This document shows, in pieces, positions 8,450-18,800 of a DNA stretch of 64,000 nt. A program made the translations under genes and the position numbers. Position 1 is the stretch's first letter; the number at the start of each line of letters is the position of its first letter. The notes under the pieces are model-generated. The model was not told the origin of the DNA. It saw only the letters and a program-made list of their open reading frames with translations, and searched no databases. The DNA is from Eubacterium sp. (lineage in GTDB: Bacteria > Bacillota > Clostridia > Oscillospirales > Ruminococcaceae): NCBI GenBank assembly GCA_022511265.1, contig JAFLRX010000001.1, positions 1 to 64,000 of the forward strand, written 5' to 3'.

Positions 8450-8941
8450 TTACCCGCCGATCTCCGGACGCTTAATATCAAGATTGTTTAATATCCTATC
8501 CTGAAGCTCGTTCATTATCTTTTCTCCGCCCGGGTCATCCTCATGAGTATAGCCGAGCAGATGCAGAGTCGAATGGGTTGCGAGAAAAGCCACCTCACGC
8601 ACCAGCGAATGTCCGTATTCTATCGCCTGCGCATGCGCCTTTTCCATTGAAATAACTATATCCCCCAGCATATAGCCGCCGTTTTCGGGGTTTACGTCAT
8701 ATATATCATACGCGCCCAGCGGAAAGGAAATAACATCAGTAACCTTGTTCTTCCCACGGAATTGCTTGTTAAGCTGCTTTATCTGCTCGTTATCAACCAG
8801 CGTCACCGAAACGTCCCAGTCCCCGTCATAATCGGTCTCCTTCAGCGTTTCCTTGACGCAGCGGCGGATAACTGTTCGCAATCCCTTAGGCACCTCTATC
8901 GCCTTCTGATCATTCCTGAAAGACATAAAAACCTTTATCAT
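8450..8941 (-). CDS. ybeY: Endoribonuclease YbeY (rRNA maturation)
   Basis: 163 residues. The catalytic zinc motif H-x3-H-x5-H is seen as HSTLHLLGYTH followed by EDD near residues 121-134. The preceding RGKNKVTDVISFP is the family's other conserved block. YbeY takes part in 16S rRNA 3' processing and late 70S quality control. It lies 16 bp after phoH and one base before dgkA, the usual phoH-ybeY-dgkA-era order. Confidence 0.96.
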   Translation of the reverse strand: MIKVFMSFRNDQKAIEVPKGLRTVIRRCVKETLKETDYDGDWDVSVTLVDNEQIKQLNKQFRGKNKVTDVISFPLGAYDIYDVNPENGGYMLGDIVISMEKAHAQAIEYGHSLVREVAFLATHSTLHLLGYTHEDDPGGEKIMNELQDRILNNLDIKRPEIGG

Positions 8942-8957
8942 AGCATTTTACCGTCCT

Positions 8958-9926
8958 TTAATCTTTTGTACGTCTCTTTTCGTTATAGTCTTCATAAGCC
9001 TTTACGATGCTTTGCACAAGTCTGTGGCGCACAACATCCTTTTCGGAAAACCGCTGTATCTCTATATCCTCTACGTTTTTCAGAACCTTCATCGCCTCGA
9101 CTAAGCCCGATCGTCTCGCGTCAGGCAGGTCTATCTGAGTGATATCACCGGTTATCACCATCTTGCTGTTAAATCCCAGACGGGTAAGAAACATCTTCAT
9201 CTGCTCGGGTGTGGTGTTCTGTGCCTCGTCAAGGATAATAAAGCTGTCGTCCAGCGTGCGCCCTCTCATATAGGCAAGCGGTGCTACCTCTATAACCCCG
9301 CGCTCCATATTACGCTGAAACGCCTCGCTGCCCATCATATCAAACAGCGCGTCATACAGCGGACGCAGATACGGGTCTACCTTGTTTTGCAGGTCGCCGG
9401 GCAGAAAGCCGAGCTTTTCCCCCGCCTCTACCGCGGGACGGGTTAGAATTATCCTCTGTACCTCATGCGCCTTGAATGCCCGCACAGCCAGTGCTACAGC
9501 AAGATAAGTCTTTCCTGTGCCGGCAGGACCGACACCGAAGACTATGGTGTTTTTCTTTATGCTGTTTACGTATCTGCTCTGACCCACGGTTTTGGGCTTT
9601 ACAGGCTTTCCGGTATGGGTGACACATACACAGTCGGAAGAGATGGCGCTTATCTCGGCACCCGCGCCCTCATTCACCATAGATATGGCGTATCTTACGC
9701 TTTGGTCGGTTATCGGCTCTTTTCTTCCGGCAAGATCGATAAGCGCGTTTAACACCTCTATAGCCTTATCGGCGGCGTTTTCCTCGCCGCGCACCCTTAT
9801 CTCGTCCTCGCGGCTGAAAACGGATACTTTGTATTCTTTTTGTATTATGTTGATGTTTTCGTCAAAATCTCCGAATATGTCATGCATTATGCCTATATCC
9901 GGAAGCGAAAGAGATCTTTCCGTCAT
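8958..9926 (-). CDS. phoH: PhoH-like ATPase
   Basis: 322 residues. An N-terminal KH-like part (about 15-80) is followed by the PhoH ATPase core, with Walker A GPAGTGKTYLA near 133, Walker B IILDEAQN and the sensor segment GDITQIDLP. PhoH-like proteins are cytosolic ATPases, related to helicase cores and linked to RNA metabolism through their constant neighbour ybeY. The gene follows yqfD after 87 bp and heads the phoH-ybeY-dgkA-era group. Confidence 0.94.
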   Translation of the reverse strand: MTERSLSLPDIGIMHDIFGDFDENINIIQKEYKVSVFSREDEIRVRGEENAADKAIEVLNALIDLAGRKEPITDQSVRYAISMVNEGAGAEISAISSDCVCVTHTGKPVKPKTVGQSRYVNSIKKNTIVFGVGPAGTGKTYLAVALAVRAFKAHEVQRIILTRPAVEAGEKLGFLPGDLQNKVDPYLRPLYDALFDMMGSEAFQRNMERGVIEVAPLAYMRGRTLDDSFIILDEAQNTTPEQMKMFLTRLGFNSKMVITGDITQIDLPDARRSGLVEAMKVLKNVEDIEIQRFSEKDVVRHRLVQSIVKAYEDYNEKRRTKD

Positions 9927-10013
9927 ATATTGTCCTTTCTTTTATACGTCTGAAGATCCGTGTTTCAGGTCTATTTATACTAGTATACCATATTCCGACT
10001 TAATTTTCAACAT

Positions 10014-11204
10014 TTATCCGTAAATTATACTTATTTCCTGTTTTTTGCCAAAAGGCTTTTCCAACGTGTACTTAACTGTCAGCTTTATCCCGTTTTCGTC
10101 AGGAGTAAACGTCTTATCCGAGGAGACTATCTCGGCATCGGACAAAAAGTTTTTCTCATAGTCTTTGCGCCGTCTCTCCAGCTGTTCGGTGATGTCACGG
10201 TTGGTGTATGTAACTTCTCTCTCGGTGTACTGCGTGTAAATGCCTTGCCTTACCTTAAACGGGGTATCCAGCCCGAAAAAGCTGATATTATAGGTATCCT
10301 CGGAATAGCTGTAATCGTCTGTGGGCGCAGTCCCGCTCTCCCACGGGACAGGTACGGAAAATCCGCCTATCATAAAATATGAATTACGTATCTGCTCGCC
10401 GTCCGCAACTCTTTCTACTGTTTTAAACGGCAGGTAAAATTCTTCCGTCTGCTCTGTGCGGACGATAAATTCCCCATCCGAATGTACATAGACGATGTGC
10501 CCGCCGTTGTCGTTTACCGTTCCGCTGACCAGCACCTGTCCTTTGCTCACACCGCTGCCTACAGTGGTTTGCAGCGTCCCGCGGTGGACTATCGCGCTTA
10601 TCAGCTGACCGTCACAGTCGGCTATAATGTTGCAGGGAGTGCTCACCGGTATCTCAGGCTCTTCAATCTGCACCGATTCTCCGACCTTTACATATACTCT
10701 GCTGCCCTCACGCTCTACGCTGACCCATGACAGCTCACTTATCGTGTTAACGGTATTCAGCTCGCATATCCTTGTATCAAAGCTGAATTTGCCCGCACCG
10801 GGACTAAGCCCCTCTTTTTGCAGGACGTTAAGTATCTCGGTATCCGCCACTGTCTCATTTCCGCTCACTCTTATATCCCATACAAACTGCGACAGTATGA
10901 GAATAATCGCAAGACAGCTGAACGCGCCGAATATGATACCCCATCTTTTTCGGTATTTTCGCAAGAAAAAATATATACCTTTGCGCTCGGTCGCCCTTAT
11001 CCGTACCTTGTACTTTACCGCTGTACGCGCGATGAACTCATAATCCCTCGGATATGCCAGTGCGCTTAGCTTTCCGTTTTCCTGTCTGATATCAAATAGC
11101 TGTATGTTGTTTTCGACAAGCTTGCTTATCAGCTTTTCCTGAAATCCACCCAGGCAGCTGAATCTTACATATCCCAGACTTCTTTTTGCTTTTGCCTTTT
11201 TCAA
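10014..11204 (-). CDS. yqfD: Sporulation protein YqfD
   Basis: 396 residues. A short N-terminal cytoplasmic domain opens SLGYVRFSCLGGFQEKL, typical of the family. One transmembrane helix lies near 92-112, and a large extracytoplasmic domain carries the FtsQ/POTRA-like start RVSGNETVADTEIL. In Bacillus yqfD is made in the mother cell under sigma-E and is needed for efficient sporulation at stage IV. It follows yqfC by 5 bp, so the pair is one unit. The product has the normal length. Confidence 0.94.
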   Translation of the reverse strand: MKKAKAKRSLGYVRFSCLGGFQEKLISKLVENNIQLFDIRQENGKLSALAYPRDYEFIARTAVKYKVRIRATERKGIYFFLRKYRKRWGIIFGAFSCLAIILILSQFVWDIRVSGNETVADTEILNVLQKEGLSPGAGKFSFDTRICELNTVNTISELSWVSVEREGSRVYVKVGESVQIEEPEIPVSTPCNIIADCDGQLISAIVHRGTLQTTVGSGVSKGQVLVSGTVNDNGGHIVYVHSDGEFIVRTEQTEEFYLPFKTVERVADGEQIRNSYFMIGGFSVPVPWESGTAPTDDYSYSEDTYNISFFGLDTPFKVRQGIYTQYTEREVTYTNRDITEQLERRRKDYEKNFLSDAEIVSSDKTFTPDENGIKLTVKYTLEKPFGKKQEISIIYG

Positions 11205-11209
11205 TTCTT

Positions 11210-11488
11210 TTATTTCCTTTCTTTATCGTTATTTTCAAACGTTACGGACTCTATCTTTCCCAATATTTTTACGCTGTCGTATGAAAAGTTCGTCATAGAC
11301 AGATCCAGCCCGATTATCTTTACGGTGTTCTTTGCAAGCCGCAGCTTTATGACGTTTTCCTCAAGCAATAATACCTCTCTGACATATTCTATCGCCAGAG
11401 CCCTGTTGTCCTCAAAAGAGAGATAAGAATGGTTTTTTATGACATTCTTAAAGCTCTCAAATTTCATTGCCAGTTTATTTACGTTCAT
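11210..11488 (-). CDS. yqfC: Sporulation protein YqfC (YabP/YqfC family)
   Basis: 92 residues, the usual size. The core ENRALAIEYVREVLLLEENVIKL with the later VKIIGLDL matches the YabP/YqfC family, small proteins made in the mother cell during sporulation. It is the first gene of the yqfC-to-mutS2 cluster and is divergent from the YlbJ-like gene across a 65-bp region that must hold both promoters. No convincing sigma-E boxes could be picked out by eye there. Confidence 0.92.
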   Translation of the reverse strand: MNVNKLAMKFESFKNVIKNHSYLSFEDNRALAIEYVREVLLLEENVIKLRLAKNTVKIIGLDLSMTNFSYDSVKILGKIESVTFENNDKERK

Positions 11489-11553
11489 TTTTTCACCGTC
11501 CTTTCATATAATCTATATGCAAGTACGGCAAAAAAAGAATAAGGAATGATGCT

Positions 11554-12609
11554 ATGAAGAAAAAGGAAAAAATCAAAATTCTGCTTTTTGCGGTTTTAGG
11601 TCTTATTTTAGCGGTAATGCTGATAAGCGACAGCAAGGGCGTATCTCAGGCGGTAATATCCTGCATAGACGTATGCCTTAATTCTCTGATACCGTCGCTG
11701 TTCGGTTATATGGTGCTGTGTACGCTGCTTACCAAAAGCGGACTGGGAAACCTTATATTTTTGCCGATATGGTATATTTTCCGCCGAATTATAAAGCTTG
11801 ACAGTAAAATGTTCAGCGTGTTTATGATGAGCCAAATAGGCGGCTACCCTGTCGGTGTACGTCTGATAAGCACTTTAATTTCGCAAAACAAAAATTATAG
11901 CGAAATTGCAGAGAAATGCACACTGTTTTGTTATAACAGCGGACCGGCGTTTGTTGCCGGGATGGTCGGGATAACGGTGTACGGCAGCCTTGAAGCAGGT
12001 ATTATAATATTCATATCCTGCCTTGTATCAAATTTTCTGCTGGCAACAGTAATGACCCGCAGATTTAAGCCCGAAATGAGCATAAAAAAAGAGCTGCCAG
12101 ACCTCTCGGTCACAACGGTCAAAGACAGTCTCATCTCAACCGGGCACGCTCTGCTTACCGTGTGTCTGTCAATGGTGCTGTTCAATACGGTTTTAGAGCT
12201 TATCCGATACTCAGGCGTTGAGCTTGCTAACGGAAAGGTAATAAACACAGTGCTTATGAGCGTATGGGAGATAACAAATATAACAAAATCCGGCTTGCTC
12301 CTCCCCCTTCCGATAGCGGCCACACTTATCTCATTCGGAGGTCTTTGCGTTGTCTTTCAAATACTTACACTGAGCGATTACAAGCTGAACGCTCTGAGAT
12401 TTATCGCAGCAAGGGCAGCAGCATCTCTGCTGTCCGGCATAATATGCTATATTATTACTATGCTTACGGGATATATACCGAGTATGCAAACCGCCGGATT
12501 TTATGCACCTGACCTGCTGATACACAATCCGCCGGTAGCGGTTTGCATAGCAGCAATGACGGTGATATTGCTGTCTTGCATCGTAAAGCTGAGAAATAAC
12601 GAACGATAG
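11554..12609 (+). CDS. ylbJ: YlbJ-like sporulation integral membrane protein
   Basis: 351 residues with about eight hydrophobic helices. The segment SQIGGYPVGVRLIS near 90-103, followed by a Cys/Asn-Ser-containing loop (CYNSGPAFVAGMVG), is the nucleoside-recognition or gate-type signature of the YlbJ/SpmA-like family. In Bacillus YlbJ is a sigma-E-dependent membrane protein needed for normal spore formation. Position beside yqfC supports a sporulation role, but the substrate is unknown. The ATG at 11554 has AAGGAA upstream. The family is confident, the exact orthology less so. Confidence 0.75.
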   Translation: MKKKEKIKILLFAVLGLILAVMLISDSKGVSQAVISCIDVCLNSLIPSLFGYMVLCTLLTKSGLGNLIFLPIWYIFRRIIKLDSKMFSVFMMSQIGGYPVGVRLISTLISQNKNYSEIAEKCTLFCYNSGPAFVAGMVGITVYGSLEAGIIIFISCLVSNFLLATVMTRRFKPEMSIKKELPDLSVTTVKDSLISTGHALLTVCLSMVLFNTVLELIRYSGVELANGKVINTVLMSVWEITNITKSGLLLPLPIAATLISFGGLCVVFQILTLSDYKLNALRFIAARAAASLLSGIICYIITMLTGYIPSMQTAGFYAPDLLIHNPPVAVCIAAMTVILLSCIVKLRNNER

Positions 12610-12743
12610 ACATAACGTATCTTTTCCCAACGAATATGCTTAAAAAAATTGTTGCTTAACAGTACAAAATTTACATTATATTAAGTTTATACTTATATCT
12701 ATTTAAAATATTTAATAGTTGTAATGCTTTAAATTTATATGCA

Positions 12744-12772
12744 TTGACATATATTTCTAAATATAGTATAAT
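12744..12772 (+). promoter_or_regulatory. Consensus sigma-A promoter of the S8 protease gene
   Basis: TTGACA (12744-12749), 17 bp and TATAAT (12767-12772), perfect in both hexamers. It lies about 55 bp before the start codon in a 218-bp AT-rich intergenic region that otherwise shows nothing. Confidence 0.92.
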
Positions 12773-12827
12773 ATACACGATTTCCTTATAAGGGGATTAT
12801 AAATTAAAGAAAAGGAAGAGAAAATCG

Positions 12828-15800
12828 ATGAGGCACTCAAAAACGGCAAAACGTTGCTTAGCTTCGTTTCTCGCGTTTTATATGTTTATCAGCGCATTGC
12901 CTATCTCGGCAATGGCTGCCAAAGCAGACGCGAACAACGGTAAGCAGCTGATTGCACAGGAAGTGGAAGGTCTGTCCCGTCTCGAAGACGTACAGGGATC
13001 GACCGACAGAGTATCTCCCGCTTACGATGACGATGATATTGTTATCGCTATCGTGCAGCTGGAAGGTAACTCGGTGCTGGAGTCGCTCAGCGGGGCTGCC
13101 GCATACAGTGCAGGCAACGCTTCCGCAGGCGAGAAGATTTCCGGCTATTTGTCATCATTTCCCGCTAAGGTCCTTTCTAAAGGCATTACAATATGCCAGA
13201 ATGTGGTCCTTGCAGACATCCGTGAATTGAGCGGACAAGATGATGACGAAGTACAGGTAGTTTCTCAGTGGACTAATCTTGTAAACGCTATGGCTATCCG
13301 TGTTCCTTACGGACAGCTAAAGCAGATCCGCGAGCTACCCGGTGTAAAACGTGCGTATGTACAGCACACATACGCTGTTCCTGAGCCTATGCCCGGTACC
13401 GGCAACGGCGGATACAGCTACGACATGGTAGACCTTAGCACCGCATGGGCTGAGGGATATACCGGACAAGGAATGGTAGTAGCTGTTCTGGACACAGGTC
13501 TTGACCTGGAATGGTCCACCTATTGGGACGACAATGCAGGCGATAACATCACCGGCATACGCCGCGTTCATGAGGCATTCCGTGAAAATTCATTCAAAAA
13601 TCTTGACAGTGTTAATGATTTTGCCCGTTACAGCAAGACTTCTGCAGTGAACAAGATCAATACGCTCGGTACATCGCTTCATGCCGTACAGCTCGCACCT
13701 AATGCGGCAGATATAATGTACAAGAACCTTAAGGTTCCCTTTGCATTTGACTATGCAGGCGTGGTTGACCCCTACACCGGTGAGGTTATCGGCGGTGACG
13801 TAAACGTATACCCCGGCATAGATGGAAGCGACCACGGAACACATGTATCCGGTACGGTTTTAGGTTATTCCGCTACCGATGAGGGAGAAGTTACTTTCTC
13901 AGGTGTGGCTCCCGACGCGCAGCTTCTTATGATGAAGGTGTTTGACGACACCGGCTCCGGCGGAAGCGAATCTGCATTCATCAACGCTCTTGAAGACGCA
14001 ATGCTGCTGGGCGCGGATGTAATAAACATGAGCTACGGCTCTGACAACGGCTTTGGCTTTGACGATACGGCAAGCGTTGACGTATATGCCGCACTGGAGG
14101 AGGCAGGCATAATCCTGATGACCTCCGCAGGCAACAGCTCACATTCCGCTGAAAACAATAACTACGGCGGATATAACCTGAGCTCTGACCCTGACGTCAG
14201 CATGATCAGCTCTCCTGCTGTTTATCCCTCCAACATAGCCATAGCTTCTATCAACAGCACGGTACAGTCCAACTCTTTCCTGTGCTGGAACGACGGCGAG
14301 GATCACAATGCAGCTTATTCCGATCCTTATACGGTAGCAATGAAATATTTGTTTACCGATGAGTATCTGGAGGACGGCATTGAGATAATCAAGGTAGACG
14401 GCGTCGGCGAATACATCGACTACTACAACGCAGGCTTCCGTACCTATTACGGCTACGGCGAGCAGGGCAAGACCGGTATCGCACTGGTAAAGCGCGGCGA
14501 GATATCCTTTGCCGACAAGATTACCAACGCGGAGTCCTTTGCATGGACCAATTACCAGCAGGGACAGTATGTTTCCGGCGGTGTGCTGGCTGTAATAGTA
14601 TACGACAGCGACCCGAACTCTACCGAGCTTATCAATATGGCTGTAGACGGAACTACACTGACCTCGGCATTTATTTCCGGCGTTGACGGTGCCGCGATTG
14701 CTGCCGCGATCGATGCAGGCAAAACAGTTAAGCTGACCAAAGTGGAAAAAGAAGACCGCATAACCGAGTGGGATCAAGGCGGCGAGATGAGTGAGTTCAC
14801 CTCTTGGGGTTCAGGTCCCAGCCTTGAGCTTAAGCCTGAGATATCTGCCCCCGGCGGCAACATTTGGTCTTCTGTATTTGACACCACCTATTTTGGCGGT
14901 GCAGGCACTTATGACGACTATGACGGTTCATACGCTATGATGAGCGGTACTTCGATGGCTGCTCCTCACATGAGCGGTCTGGCTGCTCTGGTTAAACAGT
15001 ATGTAAAGGATAAATTCCCCAACATCAGCGCATCCGAGCAGGACGAACTGACAAATCAGCTGCTGGTCAGCACGGCAATCCCGCAGCTTCAGTATGAGGA
15101 TTCTTATTATTCACCCCGTCAGCAGGGCGCGGGTCTTGTCAATATCGGCGCGGCAATAACCACACCCGCATATATTTCCGTTGAGGACAAGCTGGTCGGC
15201 AAGCTGGAGCTTGGCGACGACGCTGACTGGACAGGCAAATTCCCCTATGAATTTAAGATAAACAATCTTACCGACAAAACTCTGACATACGATGCAGAGC
15301 TTATCATCCAGTGTCCTTATTTTGCTGAGGCATACGGATACACCTTCTCTCTTGATGAGGATATAATGATCGACGTTGTAGACCTCGGCAAGATAACCGT
15401 TCCCGCAGACGGGAAAACCGTAAAGGGCGAGATATCCCTTGACGACGATATTATCGAAGTATTAAGCGAGCTGTTTGAAAACGGCACATTTATTGAGGGC
15501 TACATCATCCTTACAGGTGAGGATGTTCCTCAGATAGGTCTTCCCTTCTTGGGCTTCCTTGGCGACTGGACCGCTGCTCCTATCTTCGATGCAGCTACAT
15601 GGCTGGATGCTCCTGAGGATGAGGACGGCTATGCAAGCATATGGAACAACGACGCTACTTGGGGACTCTCCGTTGTAGGTTATTATGACGGATACAGCTA
15701 CTACAATCTCGGTCAGAACATGTTCGACCCCTTCTCCGGAGAAGATCAAGAAGTATATCTGGAAGAGAATATCACTATTGCCCCCGGCACCGGTGTTATC

Positions 15801-18800
15801 CAGTCGATCAACGACTATGTGCTCTATCAGATGCGTGACGCAAAGCTGATCGTGCTTGAGGCGCATGACGCTAAGACCGGCGAGTTGTACTATTATGACC
15901 TTTCTGCTTATATGACAAGGTCATATTATGAGACCGATTATGGCTTTGCTATACCTTGGTCAGCTTTCTATATGTCAGACTATAACATCTGGGACGGCAC
16001 CGACTTAGACGGCAATGTACTGCCCAGCGGTACGGAGGTAACCTTTACCATCACCGCATACGGTGACGGCGAATATCCCATGGCGATAGATCCCTCCGAC
16101 GGAAAGCTGCATACCGACTTTGAAGCGGTTGATCCCTGCGATCCCGCAACAGAGCCTACCTTTAACGGGCACGCTATGGATAAAACGGGAGACATTATCT
16201 CCTTTAATGTTATGGTTGATACCGTAGCGCCCAAGCTGCAAAACAGCGCAGTTACCTGCTATGAAAAGGATGGCAGAGTATATATTTCCGGCACCTTTAT
16301 CGATGACGGTTCTATTGCTTCTGTTGAGGTTTATCCGCAGGTTGCACGTACCTATAACTTAGATGCTAACCCCTATGCAGATCCCGATTATATCGAGTAT
16401 GGCATGGACAACACCAGTCCCTTCTACTCCGAGCTTATCTATGACGCCGATGTGGGCGAGTGGTACTTTGAAGCAGATGTAACAGAGTATGAGCACGTAG
16501 ATTCCTATTACGGCGAGAGCTATTATTATAACTTTGAGTGGACAGGCAACGTATACATCTTCGGCGGCGACTACGGCGGAAACGACCGCGGCTATGCTGC
16601 ACATGTTGATACCACTGAGGGTCTGACAGTTGTTCCGAGCAGCGGACTGCTCTATGTAGGCGATGACTTTGATCTGGAGGTAGTTGATAACACCGGCTCA
16701 GGTCTGCCTTTGACTTATACCTCCAGCGACCCTGATGTTGCTACCGTGGACGAGTATGGTCATGTAGTTGCTGTTGCACCGGGTCAGACTACCCTTACCA
16801 TAACCAACGGCGAGGACACCGTTGTCTGCATCGTTGCAGTACGCGATTATGTGACCGAGGTGCTTGACTTTGAGTTGTCTATCGACCACTTCTCTACTAT
16901 GAAGCCCGATGGCTCTCTTATCGTTAAGGTCGTTAATCTCGAACCTGCCAACGTAAAGCTGGAAGAGATACGTTGGGAAGTTTATGAGGATGAGCAAACA
17001 GCTGAGAACTACGAGGGTATGGTAAACGTAGCACGTTATTCCAGCGACGGTCTGACCGGTGAAATCTTCCTCAACTATGATACAAACAGCGAGTTCCCGA
17101 TACCCGGCGGTTCTGGTCAGTTAGACGTAACGCTGAACGGCGTAACACGCTCTATGACATTTGACTGGGCAGATCTGTATACTTCTTCTACCGATGACGG
17201 TCTTATCTCCGATACCTCTCTTGCCGGAGAACAAACTATCTATGTAGAAGAGGGTGAGACGGCTACTCTTATCGCTAAGTACCGTCAGTCGAATGCACAC
17301 GGCTTTATTCCTGTAGAGCTGTACACATTAGAAAATGCATATCAGTACGGCTATTCCAACCCCACTGAGCCTGCAACCGGTCTGGTGCTAGATGGTGCCC
17401 CCTTTGCAAATAATGACTTAGAGTGGAGCGGAAAGCTTGTAAATCTTGAGGGATACGCTTTGCCGGAATCCATTGAGGTCGGCACAAGATATGATTATGG
17501 ATATGAGTACTGGTGGGAGAACAATACTTACAATACCTACTATACTTATGATAATCAGACCGGTGAGATTTGGGTGAAGAATGCGCCTTACGGAGCTACC
17601 AGCACTCTGGTTATTCGTGCAGATGGCGTTGAAATGGTCGGCAATCCTGCCGGCGAACTTAGCGGCACTGAATGGGAGCGTCCCGATAGCCTGTATGGTC
17701 CTTTTGAATGGGAGTTTGTTTCCGGCGTAGACGGCGAACTGACTACTGAAGAGGATGTATACCTTAACGGAACCAACAAGAATGTTGCTTACTTTACGGC
17801 AGACGAACCCGGCGTAAGCTATCTCAAGGCTACCAGCAAGGATGGCAAGTATTCGCTGGATATTGCTGTAATTACTATGCCTAAGACGGCTGAGAAAATT
17901 GATGTTGAGGATACGACCAAAGATGGAACAGAGCTTAACGGTCATAATCTGGTAATGCAGGTAGGAGATGTCGAGCAGCCTATAATTACACTCACTCCCG
18001 AGCCCACAATGGATGTGGATAAGGAGCTTATCTGGACATCCTACAACCCTGAGGTGGCTACCGTAGATGAAAACGGCGTTATCACCGCTTTGACACCCGG
18101 ATATGCTTATATTTCCGTAATGGTTAAGAACCGTGACGCTGACGCAACAGATATACTTGAGACATACGTACTTGTTCGTGTATTGGGTTATTCCGTAACA
18201 TTCGTTGCTGATGACGAGACAATAGATGTCAAGTATGTACCTGAGGGATATGTACTTACCGATGATGATTATCCGGAAGTTCCTGAAAAGGAAGGCTACA
18301 CCGGCGAATGGGAGAAGTACACCGATCCCGTAAACGAGGATATCATTATCAAGGTGGTTTACACTGAAATTCCGCCTGTGCTTCATTCCGTTACCTTTGT
18401 GGCTGACGGCGAGACAGTTGCTACCATAACTGTAGAGGACGGCTACACGCTGACCGATGCGGATTATCCGGCAGTCCCTGCAAAGGATGGCTACACCGGC
18501 GAATGGGAGAAGTATACTGACCCCATAACCGAGGATATAGTTATCAACGCGGTATACACCGAGATACCCGCAGAGAAACCTGACGAGCCTGTAGTGCCTG
18601 AGTACAATGTTACTGTAGACGGCGAGTGGACCGAGAACAGCGACACCGGTCTTAACTTTACGGTAGAGGGCGATTTGAGCCGCCTTGAAGAAGTAAAGGT
18701 TGACGGTGAGACTATCCCCTCCTCCGCTTATACGGTAAACGAGGACGGCACCGTTACTCTGAGTGCGGAATATTTGGCTACTCTGTCTGTAGGCACCCAC